DNA of 7,641 nucleotides from Ghiorsea sp. (GTDB lineage Bacteria; Pseudomonadota; Zetaproteobacteria; Mariprofundales; Mariprofundaceae). The notes beneath the pieces are model-generated. The model ran no database searches. It saw nothing but the letters and a program-made list of their open reading frames with translations, and was not told the origin of the DNA. Of the stretch, positions 1 through 6,235 are shown piece by piece; position 1 is the stretch's first letter; each line of letters begins with the position of its first letter. The stretch spans positions 1-7,641 of the forward strand of contig JALUHL010000198.1 of the NCBI GenBank assembly GCA_027053695.1, given 5' to 3'. The translations under genes and the position numbers were made by a program.

Positions 1-42
1 GCCTTGGGCTTAATGGGGGCTGTTGATTATTCATTTCCATAG
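1..42 (+). CDS. possible C-terminal tail of an upstream gene (partial)
   Basis: Frame 1 is open from the window edge to a TAG at 40-42 and reads ALGLMGAVDYSFP. The composition is plausible for a protein end, but 13 open codons are expected by chance about half the time. No family can be named. The sequence left of the window would decide it. Confidence 0.2.
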   Translation, partial: ALGLMGAVDYSFP

Positions 43-43
43 A

Positions 44-89
44 TAAGACACATCATACGCCTTGGTCGAAAAAACAACAAGGGGTCTTA
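44..89. other. imperfect nested stem in AT-rich leader
   Basis: TAAGAC (44-49) pairs perfectly with GTCTTA (84-89). Inside it CCTTG (60-64) pairs with CAAGG (78-82), leaving a 10-base bulge on the left and one base on the right. The loop is A-rich. No T-tract follows on the plus strand, so it is not a standard intrinsic terminator. It may be a leader structure ahead of the gene at 187 or simply chance. The rest of 90-186 is AT-rich with a TATAAG at 118-123 but no good -35 partner. Confidence 0.2.
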
Positions 90-186
90 CAAGATTTTAA
101 TTGTTTTCAATCGTTTGTATAAGTGTATTTGATTTCGCACAGTAAAGATGTCATTCTAAGTTTATGAATATGTTGAATTATGAATT

Positions 187-597
187 ATGTCATTGGATTT
201 CAAAGTGACTTATTCAAGAAAAAAGAAAATCCCATTAATTTTCACAGCTTTTATGTTTGTACTCTGGGCTGTGTTTATGACCATAAATAAAAGCAAAGAA
301 ATTGAAACTGAAGCGTACAATGGCGAAACTTTAGATGTTGTTGGTAAAGTCGTGGCTGCTCAGTATGCGGGTCAAAATGATTTTTTTGGGAAATACAATA
401 ATTACATCACACTTGAAAGTGGTTTGAATTTTCACTTGAGTTCAAAAAACATCGAAATGTTTTGTAAGGGAGATGTACTCAAAATAACTTATCCTAAGTC
501 ATACAATCAAGAGTCTAGGTATACGCCAGCTGTTTCATATCAAGTCAAAAGCAAAGGTGCTTGTGGTCAAATTAAAGTTGAAAAATTGGGTTCCTAA
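187..597 (+). CDS. hypothetical single-pass membrane protein with periplasmic domain
   Basis: I do not recognise this 136-residue protein. The N-terminus is basic (RKKK at 11-14), followed by one hydrophobic segment at about 15-33. By the positive-inside rule this suggests a short cytoplasmic tail, one membrane pass and a periplasmic domain of about 100 residues. That domain looks beta-rich (short alternating stretches at 49-60, 72-86 and 96-102) and has two cysteines, Cys93 and Cys126, that could form a disulfide. There is no clear Shine-Dalgarno sequence. Three nearby upstream ATGs (164, 170, 180) are out of frame, so 187 is the best available start. Base composition is clearly more AT-rich than the operon at 954-5606, which hints at a different origin. 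The next gene starts 19 bases after the stop, so the two are probably co-transcribed. A function cannot be assigned. Confidence 0.6.
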   Translation: MSLDFKVTYSRKKKIPLIFTAFMFVLWAVFMTINKSKEIETEAYNGETLDVVGKVVAAQYAGQNDFFGKYNNYITLESGLNFHLSSKNIEMFCKGDVLKITYPKSYNQESRYTPAVSYQVKSKGACGQIKVEKLGS

Positions 598-616
598 AAT
601 TTACAGGGTGTAAAAA

Positions 617-883
617 ATGGAAGTATTAAATAAAATTGTTCTAATAGGTTTATTGGCTTCAGGAACAAGCTTTTTTATTATATTGAAGCTGTTAAAAAGC
701 AATGAAAGTATATTGATGGTCTTAATTATTTTAGGCTATATTTTAACGGTTTATAGCATAATAGCTTTTATTTGGGTTGGTATTTTGTATGTAATTAGGC
801 GCAAATCAAACTTTTTTAAAACATTATACCCGCTCAATGCCTTGATAGCATTAATAGGATGTTTCATGGTTATGTTATGGTAA
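617..883 (+). CDS. hypothetical small multi-pass membrane protein
   Basis: This 88-residue protein is almost entirely hydrophobic, with segments at about 5-25, 32-60 (one long or two short helices) and 70-87. They are separated by short basic stretches, KLLKS at 24-28 and RRKSNFFK at 61-68. It is an integral inner-membrane protein with no family motif I can name. A usable Shine-Dalgarno (AGGG, 605-608) lies 8 bases before the ATG. It shares the AT-rich composition of the gene before it, and the 19-base gap suggests one transcript. The pair could be a small acquired module or lineage-specific genes; nothing visible gives a function. The 70 bases after its stop, up to the end of the convergent hydrolase gene, hold no obvious terminator. 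Confidence 0.6.
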   Translation: MEVLNKIVLIGLLASGTSFFIILKLLKSNESILMVLIILGYILTVYSIIAFIWVGILYVIRRKSNFFKTLYPLNALIALIGCFMVMLW

Positions 884-953
884 ACGTAGTTTCAGGGATA
901 TAATACAAAAGTTGAACAATACAGCATAATAATCATGTGAAGGTATATTTCTT

Positions 954-1592
954 TCATGACTCAATATTTTTACAAAGCTCTTGCAATTCTTCCAAGTGTT
1001 GCGGGAAGAAATGACCAGCACCTTGGACTTCAAACCAATGTAGGGGTGTACCTGATGCTTTTAGCTTTTGGGCAAAGGTTTTGGATTGTTCAAAAGGCAC
1101 GATTTCATCTTCTGTGCCTTGAATGATGGTGACAGGACGAGTTTCGCCCAGCATGAAGTCAAACGACCATAAGTTGACCGCTGGGGCAACGGCGAGCATA
1201 CGTTGGATTCTATGGTCTTTTCTTGCAGCTTTAAGCCCTGCATACGTGCCAAAAGAAAAGCCTGCCAAATATAAAGGGCGGTGGGGGTGGTTGGCTTCTA
1301 ACCAATCTATCATGGCGGTGACATCATCAACTTCGCCTACAGCTTCATCCCAAGCACCTTCGCTTTTTTCCACACCACGGAAATTAAAGCGCAATACCGA
1401 ATAACCCATATCTTCAAAGGTGCGCGCCATCCAATACACCACTTTATTGCGCATGGTGCCGCCATAAACAGGGTGAGGATGACAAACCACAATCGCAGGT
1501 TTATCCGCGTTTCCCTGATGATACAAAGCCTCAAGCTTACCCACAGGGCCTTCTAGCATCATTTTTTCAGGGTGATGCGTACTGGCGCTCAT
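954..1592 (-). CDS. alpha/beta hydrolase (COG2945-type)
   Basis: A 212-residue cytoplasmic alpha/beta hydrolase with no signal peptide. The complete catalytic set is visible: the early family motif HPHPVYGGTM (38-47), the nucleophile elbow GFSFG with Ser113, an acid at Asp162 in GTEDEIVP, and His194 in GAGHFF. The FRGVEKSEG stretch at 71-79 corresponds to the FRGVGxSxG signature of this family, with Glu in place of the usual Gly. The family is widespread in proteobacteria and its natural substrate is generally unknown; esterase or thioesterase activity is only an inference. It is the last gene of the minus-strand operon. Its ATG overlaps the TGA of the yffB-like gene by four bases (ATGA), so translation is probably coupled. 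Only a weak AGGTG lies 11 bases upstream, which fits dependence on coupling. Confidence 0.9.
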   Translation of the reverse strand: MSASTHHPEKMMLEGPVGKLEALYHQGNADKPAIVVCHPHPVYGGTMRNKVVYWMARTFEDMGYSVLRFNFRGVEKSEGAWDEAVGEVDDVTAMIDWLEANHPHRPLYLAGFSFGTYAGLKAARKDHRIQRMLAVAPAVNLWSFDFMLGETRPVTIIQGTEDEIVPFEQSKTFAQKLKASGTPLHWFEVQGAGHFFPQHLEELQELCKNIES

Positions 1593-1924
1593 AGCTCGGC
1601 GTACACCTGCTCATCAAAACCTACGATAATTTTATCGCCAGTATCGAGCACAGGGCGTTTAATCATGGAAGGATAGACGCACATTAGTTGGATAGCTTTG
1701 GCTTGATTTACATTTTCTTTATCATCGGCACTTAGCTTTCGCCACGTTGTACCACGTTGATTTAATAACACTTTCCAGCCGACTTGAGCACACCAAGATT
1801 CTAGTGTTTGCTCATCAATGCCGTCTTTTTTATAATTGTGAAACTCAAATTCAATACCTTTGGCGGTCAAAGCATCTTTGGCTTTTTTGATGGTGTTGCA
1901 GTTGGGTATGCCATACATTTTCAT
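1589..1924 (-). CDS. yffB: ArsC/Spx-family thioredoxin-fold protein, YffB-like
   Basis: A 111-residue protein of the arsenate reductase/Spx family, close in layout to E. coli YffB. It opens with the beta strand and MYGIPNCNTIKKA motif (3-15), carrying the single active-site Cys9. It then has GWKVLLNQRGTTWRKL at 49-64, a hallmark of the YffB branch, and MIKRPVL at 87-93 with Arg90, the cis-Pro-containing motif of the family. There is no CxxC, so it is not a classical Spx redox switch. The ArsC-type catalytic Arg after Cys9 is not visible, so real arsenate reduction is doubtful; glutathione-dependent thiol chemistry has been suggested for the branch. ATGA overlaps link it to tsaE upstream and to the hydrolase downstream. 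A Shine-Dalgarno AAGGA (1935-1939) sits 10 bases before the ATG, inside tsaE. Confidence 0.88.
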   Translation of the reverse strand: MKMYGIPNCNTIKKAKDALTAKGIEFEFHNYKKDGIDEQTLESWCAQVGWKVLLNQRGTTWRKLSADDKENVNQAKAIQLMCVYPSMIKRPVLDTGDKIIVGFDEQVYAEL

Positions 1925-2349
1925 GGTTTTTCTATCCTTATATGTCTTGTATTTATATCAGTGTCATCCAGCTCAATATAGATGTGCGTGGTGCTTTGGG
2001 GCAATAATTCAGGGGCGCGTTCGCTCCACTCAATCAAACTTACCCACGGCGCTGCAAAAAACTCAGTCACACCAAGGTTATCCACATCCATAACATCTTC
2101 TAGGCGATACCAATCCATATGCGCGATTTTCAATCCGTCATTCGCATCATATTCTTGGATGATGGCAAAGGTGGGGCTGGGCAAGGCTTCATCGGTGACA
2201 CCCAAGCTACGCATGATGGCTCTTGCCAAAAAGCTTTTGCCAGCGCCAAGCTCACCATGCAGGGCAAAGCAGTCACCAGCATTGATGTTTGCTGCCAATG
2301 ATTCCGCCAAGGTAATCATGGCTGCTTCATTTTCAATCAGAATGCTCAA
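1921..2349 (-). CDS. tsaE: tRNA t6A biosynthesis ATPase TsaE
   Basis: A 142-residue P-loop ATPase of the TsaE (YjeE) family. With TsaB and TsaD it drives transfer of threonylcarbamoyl to A37 of ANN-decoding tRNAs in the cytoplasm. The Walker A motif is GELGAGKS (32-39). It is followed by the switch-like PSPTF (57-61), Asp79 in HMDWYRL, and Glu107-Trp108 in the LIEW strand typical of the family. The start is a TTG that overlaps the pdxB stop (TTGA). I prefer it to the internal ATG at residue 11 because an AAGGA lies 9 bases before the TTG, and because the distance to Walker A then matches E. coli TsaE. TsaB, TsaC and TsaD are not in the window. It sits between a B6 gene and a thioredoxin-fold gene, with no functional link that I can see. 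Confidence 0.93.
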   Translation of the reverse strand: MSILIENEAAMITLAESLAANINAGDCFALHGELGAGKSFLARAIMRSLGVTDEALPSPTFAIIQEYDANDGLKIAHMDWYRLEDVMDVDNLGVTEFFAAPWVSLIEWSERAPELLPQSTTHIYIELDDTDINTRHIRIEKP

Positions 2350-3437
2350 AAGAATATATCCTTATCGTAGCCGCTGGCGTCTAATAATTTCTTCCAACTG
2401 CGGCGCACAGGATAGTTTCTACGGTAGTCTATAAACCATGCCTTGAAATCATTTTCAGATGCAGCTTGTTTCATTGCCAGCGTATCTTGTCCAATGGGAT
2501 ACATGGTCAGCGCTAGGTCGGACTGACTTAAACCTTGGGGCAAAACATTGGTTTTAATTTCAGGCAATGCCGCTTGCATATCCCAGCTTGGTGACACTTG
2601 AAGAAAATCGCATAAGTCTTTGTAAACAAAATAAGTATTGGCAGCTTTTCCATCCAAAGAATGGCCTGCGATATGCGGGGTAGTAATCAAGACTTGCGGG
2701 TGCTCTAACAGCTCTAAATGGATATTGGGCTCATCTTCCCAGCAATCGAGTACGGCAAAATGCTCAACATCCTGATTCAGCCAATTCAGAAGAGCCGCAT
2801 TATCCATACATGCGCCACGCCCCGCATTGATAATACCCTTGCCTTGAAATTTAGCCAGCTCTGCTTCACCAATTAAATGATGCGTAGGATATTCACCATC
2901 ATGGGTGAGTGGGGTGTGCAGGGTTAAAATATCAGCGGTTACCAACATATCATCAAGATTCATGCTTAAGCCACGAGGCGGGTCATTGAGTAATGTTTGT
3001 AAACCCAGTTTGCCACATGCTTTATCCAGCAAACCACCAATGCGACCTACACCAATAATCCCTAGTTTATCTTTTGAAAACGATAGCTTACCCATATTTT
3101 CCAAAGCGAAAAAAGCAGATAACATATATTCAATCACTGATTCGGTGGAGCTGCCTGCTGCTGATGAAAAGGCGATGTTTTGCGCTTTGAGATAGGCTTT
3201 ATCCACATGGTCATCACCAATGGTTGCCGTGCCGACAAAGCGAACGGATGAGTCTTGCAGCAAAGTTGAGTTGATTGGCGTGGATGAGCGAGTTATCAAC
3301 ACATCCGCATCTTGGATAGCCTGCGCATTGATGCTTTGATGCGGTAGTAAGCTTAATTCACCCAAAGGCGCAAAAGCTTGTTCTGCACCCCAAACAAAGC
3401 TATCAACAACCAGTTTTATGGGTTTAGATGCGTTCAC
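2346..3437 (-). CDS. pdxB: erythronate-4-phosphate dehydrogenase PdxB
   Basis: PdxB oxidises 4-phosphoerythronate, the second step of DXP-dependent pyridoxal phosphate synthesis. The protein has 363 residues, slightly shorter than E. coli PdxB (about 378). The NAD-binding GVGRIG is at 129-134 within a Rossmann fold. The catalytic set of the D-2-hydroxyacid dehydrogenases is visible: Arg207 in NAGRG, Glu236 in DEPN and His255 in PHIAGHSLDGKA. FVGTATIGDDHVD (67-79) and NDPPR (151-155) are PdxB-like. The C-terminal YRRNYPVRRSWKK region (338-350) matches the PdxB dimerisation domain, which separates it from SerA and other relatives. The start is a GTG 14 bases inside the end of the TPR gene; no ATG is nearby in frame and the KLVVDSF strand must be retained. 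The substrate-side loop reads AAGSSTESV where E. coli has a PGCNA-type loop. Confidence 0.93.
   Translation of the reverse strand: MNASKPIKLVVDSFVWGAEQAFAPLGELSLLPHQSINAQAIQDADVLITRSSTPINSTLLQDSSVRFVGTATIGDDHVDKAYLKAQNIAFSSAAGSSTESVIEYMLSAFFALENMGKLSFSKDKLGIIGVGRIGGLLDKACGKLGLQTLLNDPPRGLSMNLDDMLVTADILTLHTPLTHDGEYPTHHLIGEAELAKFQGKGIINAGRGACMDNAALLNWLNQDVEHFAVLDCWEDEPNIHLELLEHPQVLITTPHIAGHSLDGKAANTYFVYKDLCDFLQVSPSWDMQAALPEIKTNVLPQGLSQSDLALTMYPIGQDTLAMKQAASENDFKAWFIDYRRNYPVRRSWKKLLDASGYDKDIFF
2359..2363 (-). promoter_or_regulatory. ribosome binding site deciding the tsaE TTG start
   Basis: On the minus strand AAGGA lies inside the 3' end of pdxB, nine bases before the TTG. This good Shine-Dalgarno match supports a TTG start overlapping the pdxB stop rather than the later in-frame ATG. 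Confidence 0.7.
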
Positions 3438-4833
3438 GAGCTTTGCGAACTAGGCTTTTCTCACTTGGGTATTGATTGATAAGCTTGGTGTATAAAGCTT
3501 TGGCTTGAGCTGCATCGCCTGATTGTTCTGCATATTCTGCCATATCAAATAAGGCTTTTGGTGCTTCATCGCTTTGCGGATAATCTTTGACCAACTGCTG
3601 ACGAATTTCAAAAGCAAGCTTCTCATTTTTAAGCTTTTTCTCGGCAATTTTAATCGCATCATGCAAGGCTTCAGGTGCTTCAAAGCCATGGAACATCGTT
3701 GCCAGTTTGCGAAGCGTAGCAATGGCTTGCTCAGGTTCATCGGTTTTGCTTCTTTGCAGTTTGGCGATGTTTTGCAGGGCTTTAAGGCTTACTTTATCTT
3801 CAGGGTATAACTCAACAATTTTCTGGTTGGTGGCAATGGCTTCAGGGTATGCTTTAAGATGCTCTGCTTGCGTCAAAGCAAGGTTTTCATACGCCAGTTT
3901 GGCAAGCTTATGCTCTGGGTACTGGGCAATCAGTACTTTGTAGTTATCGGCTGCTTTTTGGTATGCTTTTAAGCGAAGGCGTTGTAAATCGGCAATGGCA
4001 AGCATAGCTTCTGCGCGGTAGCTGCTCTCAGGATATAGGGTAAGCAGCTTTCTAAAACCAAAGATGCCGCTTTCTGCCGATTCAGCACCCATATTATGCG
4101 CCAACAAGATTTGCACTTCATCGGCATGCGGGTCATCAGAGAAACGCTTGAGAAAATCAAGCTGTAACAGGGTTAAAGCTTGCACAACATCTTGGTCGTT
4201 GATGGGATAAAGTTGATTGATAAGGCTGCGTAAACGCGATGCTATATCTTTACTGGGCACATGTTTGATAATAGCTTTAATAGCATCTGCTTCATCATCC
4301 CAATCGCTTTTGATGGTATCCAAAATGCTGCGTCTAGCTTTGAGCGATGCATCCGACTTTGGAAATTCATACATGGTTTGCAGCCATGCCACCACAGCAG
4401 CTTCAGGGTGGTTTTGTTTGGCAAGCATTTGCCCTTTGAGCAGCATAGCTTCGGAAGTGATAGGCAAATCGCTATAAATTGCCAAAAACAATTCAATATC
4501 TTGCATCAAAGCTTGTTGTAGCTCCTCATTTTCAGAGAATAAAGATCCAAAGAAACCCACTTGCGTCATATGATCCACTTCATCGCGTAAAATGCTTAAG
4601 TGTAGTGCGGCATTGTCTTCACGGGATAGTTTTGGCGCTTCAATCATAGGTGGCGCTGCTTGAACGGGGGCTTCAACAACTAAGCTGGGCTTAACCTCAT
4701 TGTCTTGCGCAGAGGCATAAATATCCATGGCTAAAGTATAGGTATCTTTGGCAGGCTCGCTGGTTTGGTCTTCTGCCCAAGCTGGCGTGTGTAAAGCGAT
4801 GAAAAGTGTTGCTGCAGGTATCCAAAGGTTCAT
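3424..4833 (-). CDS. secreted tetratricopeptide-repeat protein of unknown role
   Basis: A 469-residue protein with a probable Sec signal peptide: hydrophobic residues 3-18, then AWA before ED, with cleavage expected after residue 20. There is no lipobox Cys, so the mature protein should be soluble in the periplasm. The n-region lacks Lys or Arg, which is unusual. A low-complexity, Pro/Ala-rich linker spans about 45-70. From about 125 to 456 there are repeated helix pairs with the spacing and LYPES/QYPEH/LYPED/DYPQS/QYPSE endings of TPR units as in BamD and CpoB-like proteins. The best units are about 234-268, 271-306, 308-343, 347-382, 385-419 and 422-456. Protein-protein scaffolding is the likely role; partners are unknown. 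The ATG overlaps the map stop (ATGA), with GGAG 8 bases upstream. It could be an envelope-assembly or gliding-type TPR factor, but nothing in the window decides this. Confidence 0.85.
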   Translation of the reverse strand: MNLWIPAATLFIALHTPAWAEDQTSEPAKDTYTLAMDIYASAQDNEVKPSLVVEAPVQAAPPMIEAPKLSREDNAALHLSILRDEVDHMTQVGFFGSLFSENEELQQALMQDIELFLAIYSDLPITSEAMLLKGQMLAKQNHPEAAVVAWLQTMYEFPKSDASLKARRSILDTIKSDWDDEADAIKAIIKHVPSKDIASRLRSLINQLYPINDQDVVQALTLLQLDFLKRFSDDPHADEVQILLAHNMGAESAESGIFGFRKLLTLYPESSYRAEAMLAIADLQRLRLKAYQKAADNYKVLIAQYPEHKLAKLAYENLALTQAEHLKAYPEAIATNQKIVELYPEDKVSLKALQNIAKLQRSKTDEPEQAIATLRKLATMFHGFEAPEALHDAIKIAEKKLKNEKLAFEIRQQLVKDYPQSDEAPKALFDMAEYAEQSGDAAQAKALYTKLINQYPSEKSLVRKARERI

Positions 4834-5606
4834 GATGTTTTCTCCACTATGGTCTCCGAAGAAGGAAGCGTAAGAATTTCAGCGCCATCTTTGCGTACGG
4901 CGATGGTATGCTCAAATTGGGCGGAAAGGGAGCGGTCTCGGGTGACCACTGTCCACCCATCATTGAGCACTTTGACAGGATGTTTGCCCGCGTTGACCAT
5001 AGGTTCAATGGTAAAGACCATACCTTCTTTAATCTCTAAACCTTCGCCCGGTTTGCCAAAGTGTACCACCTGTGGGTCTTCATGGAATACTCTGCCAATG
5101 CCATGCCCGCAATATTCTCTAACCACTGTAAACCGATTCTTTTCGACAAAGCTTTGAATCACATGCCCAATATCTCCCAGTGTTGCGCCGGGTTTGACCA
5201 CATCAATACCCAGTTGCAGGGCTTCACGCGTTACTTCCACAAGCTTTTGCGCGCGAACTTTGGGCTTGCCTACGAAAAAGGTTTTGCTGGTGTCGCCATG
5301 CCAGCCATCAATGATGGTGGTGACATCCACATTGATAATATCGCCATCTTTAAGCTTTTTATTATCAGGAATACCATGGCAAACCACATGATTGATAGAT
5401 GTGCAGACGGATTTGGGGAAGCCGTGGTAGTTTAAAGGGGCAGGGATGCCGCCATGTTCTAAGGTGTAGGCATGTACAATCTCATTGATTTCATTGGTGG
5501 TGATGCCGGGTTTGATATATGCTTCAATCATCACCAGAGTATCGGCTGCCACTTGGCAAGCAGGGCGCATGGCTTCAATTTCCGCCTCAGATTTTAATTG
5601 AACCAT
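4830..5606 (-). CDS. map: methionine aminopeptidase, type I
   Basis: A 258-residue type Ia methionine aminopeptidase, which removes the initiator Met from nascent proteins. All residues of the active site can be read, shifted by three from E. coli numbering: metal ligands Asp94 (NVDVT), Asp105 (GDTSKTF), His168 (YCGHGIG), Glu201 (TIEPM) and Glu232 (FEHT), plus His77 (NHVVCHGIP) and His175 (VFHEDP). There is no N-terminal zinc-finger extension, so it is the short bacterial form, and the length is normal. The ATG has GAGGTG (5612-5617) five bases upstream. It is the first gene of the minus-strand operon and diverges from sixA across 45 bases. Its stop overlaps the start of the TPR gene, so that gene is probably translated by coupling to map. 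Confidence 0.97.
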   Translation of the reverse strand: MVQLKSEAEIEAMRPACQVAADTLVMIEAYIKPGITTNEINEIVHAYTLEHGGIPAPLNYHGFPKSVCTSINHVVCHGIPDNKKLKDGDIINVDVTTIIDGWHGDTSKTFFVGKPKVRAQKLVEVTREALQLGIDVVKPGATLGDIGHVIQSFVEKNRFTVVREYCGHGIGRVFHEDPQVVHFGKPGEGLEIKEGMVFTIEPMVNAGKHPVKVLNDGWTVVTRDRSLSAQFEHTIAVRKDGAEILTLPSSETIVEKTS

Positions 5607-5651
5607 ACATGCACCTCGGTTTTAGAAATCAATAACTTGGGAGAACCTTAC
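5607..5651. promoter_or_regulatory. 45-bp divergent spacer between map and sixA
   Basis: This spacer must serve both the minus-strand map operon and plus-strand sixA. It contains both ribosome binding sites: GAGGTG for map (5612-5617, minus strand) and GGGAG for sixA (5639-5643). That leaves too little room for two separate promoters, so promoter elements probably lie inside the opposing coding regions. Weak candidates are TTGAAC at 5598-5603 (plus), and on the minus strand another TTGAAC lying inside the start of sixA. Neither has a convincing -10 partner, so I do not claim a specific promoter. Confidence 0.5.
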
Positions 5652-6125
5652 ATGCGAATCTATCTAGTTCAACATGGCTTAGCTTTGGATGAATCTCAAG
5701 ATGCCAATCGACCCTTGTCCGTGCAAGGTCGAGAAGATATTGCGCGCACGGCAGGATTCTTGAGCTTGTTTGAAAAACCTAGGCCAGCACACGTTTTACA
5801 CAGCGGCAAACTCAGAGCCGAGCAGACGGCCGAGATGTTTGCAGAAGCTTGGCATGTGTCAGGGCATGTGATGCAAACCGATGATTTATCGCCCAACGCC
5901 AACCCTGAAGTGTGGGCGGCTAAGCTGAATGTGATGCATGATGATGTATTGATTGTGGGGCATTTGCCACATTTGCCGCGCCTTGCTTCATTATTACTTT
6001 GCGGCGATTGCGACACTCAACCTGTTCGCTTTCAAAATGCAGGCGTGGTGTGTTTAGAAAAAGATGATGATGGTTATCAAGTCGTGTTTCAAATCAACCC
6101 TACCATGTTTTATGAGGGTGGCTAA
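5652..6125 (+). CDS. sixA: phosphohistidine phosphatase SixA-like
   Basis: A 157-residue histidine-phosphatase-superfamily protein of SixA size. SixA removes phosphate from histidine phosphotransfer domains (ArcB in E. coli) and has been linked to the nitrogen PTS. The N-terminal strand MRIYLVQHG carries the catalytic His8. Next come NRPLSVQG (19-26), which matches the RPLT-G region, HSGKLRAEQTAE (50-61) with Arg55, and VGHLPHLPRLASLL (102-115) with the second catalytic His104. The usual RHG is QHG here; this variant occurs in SixA-like proteins, so it need not mean loss of activity. I start at ATG 5652, with GGGAG eight bases upstream. A longer reading from a TTG at 5598 adds 18 residues before the first beta strand and overlaps map, so I reject it. 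It is followed by a REPIN-like element and mazG on the same strand. No sensor kinase is nearby. Confidence 0.88.
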   Translation: MRIYLVQHGLALDESQDANRPLSVQGREDIARTAGFLSLFEKPRPAHVLHSGKLRAEQTAEMFAEAWHVSGHVMQTDDLSPNANPEVWAAKLNVMHDDVLIVGHLPHLPRLASLLLCGDCDTQPVRFQNAGVVCLEKDDDGYQVVFQINPTMFYEGG

Positions 6126-6150
6126 ATTGATTTTCTCACTATTGACCTTC

Positions 6151-6225
6151 CTTATTGTCATTCCCGCGAAGGCGGGAATCCATACTTTGACAATAGACTC
6201 CCGCCTTCGCGGGAGTGACGACAAG
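6151..6225. repeat. REP-doublet (REPIN-like) palindromic element
   Basis: Two perfect 20-base hairpins stand 17 bases apart. The first, 6160-6179, has arms ATTCCCGC/GCGGGAAT with loop GAAG. The second, 6197-6216, has arms ACTCCCGC/GCGGGAGT with loop CTTC. The two are also inverted copies of each other, and the similarity continues outward into TTGTC-like and GACAA-like flanks. The whole is therefore one imperfect inverted repeat of about 75 bases. The CATTCCCGCGAAGGCGGGAAT core is a widely dispersed REP-type sequence in proteobacteria and resembles the dRS3 repeat of Neisseria. Such doublets are mobilised by REP-associated transposases (RayT), none of which is in the window. It can also affect mRNA stability between sixA and mazG. 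Confidence 0.85.
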
Positions 6226-6227
6226 GG
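6223..6227 (+). promoter_or_regulatory. mazG ribosome binding site at the REPIN edge
   Basis: AAGGG lies 8 bases before the ATG at 6236. The ACAAGG that contains it matches the outer flank of the palindromic element, so the binding site seems to belong partly to the repeat. This site, and its distance, decide for ATG 6236 over GTG 6215. Confidence 0.6.
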
Positions 6228-6235
6228 CGTATTTT

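Larger units (their letters stand above)
954..5606 (-). other. six-gene overlapping operon
   Basis: The genes run map, TPR, pdxB, tsaE, yffB-like, hydrolase. Junctions are ATGA (map/TPR), a 14-base overlap (TPR/pdxB), TTGA (pdxB/tsaE), ATGA (tsaE/yffB) and ATGA (yffB/hydrolase). No intergenic base exists, so there is no room for an internal terminator and all six are inferred to share a transcript and coupled translation. Internal promoters within coding sequence cannot be excluded. I found no clear intrinsic terminator after the hydrolase stop at 954. Confidence 0.85.

Noticed and set aside
16..26. GGGGCTGTTGA resembling the IS terminal sequence at 7402
   Set aside because: Only seven bases match, both are in the same orientation, and no transposase follows at 187-883. 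Not enough to claim a second element.
899..904. Perfect TATAAT on the plus strand after the small membrane protein gene
   Set aside because: There is no -35 at the proper distance and no plus-strand gene follows; the next gene is on the minus strand.
934..958. Imperfect inverted repeat CATGTGAA...TTTCATG at the end of the minus-strand operon
   Set aside because: The stem is short with mismatches and no T-tract follows on the minus strand, so it is not supported as a terminator.
1982..2434. 150-codon plus-strand reading frame opposite tsaE
   Set aside because: It is antisense to a confidently assigned gene, has no family resemblance, and arises from the minus-strand codon pattern.
5598..5651. 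TTG start giving SixA an 18-residue N-terminal extension
   Set aside because: The family begins directly with the beta strand at MRIYLVQHG. The TTG lies within map and lacks a good ribosome binding site; GGGAG precedes ATG 5652.
6187..6192. Perfect TTGACA -35 hexamer in the spacer between the two REP hairpins
   Set aside because: No -10-like sequence occurs 16-18 bases downstream; that position is the GC-rich arm of the second hairpin. It is probably chance.
6215..6235. Upstream GTG start extending MazG by seven residues
   Set aside because: The GTG is in the arm of the palindromic repeat and has no ribosome binding site of its own, while ATG 6236 has a well-spaced AAGGG.
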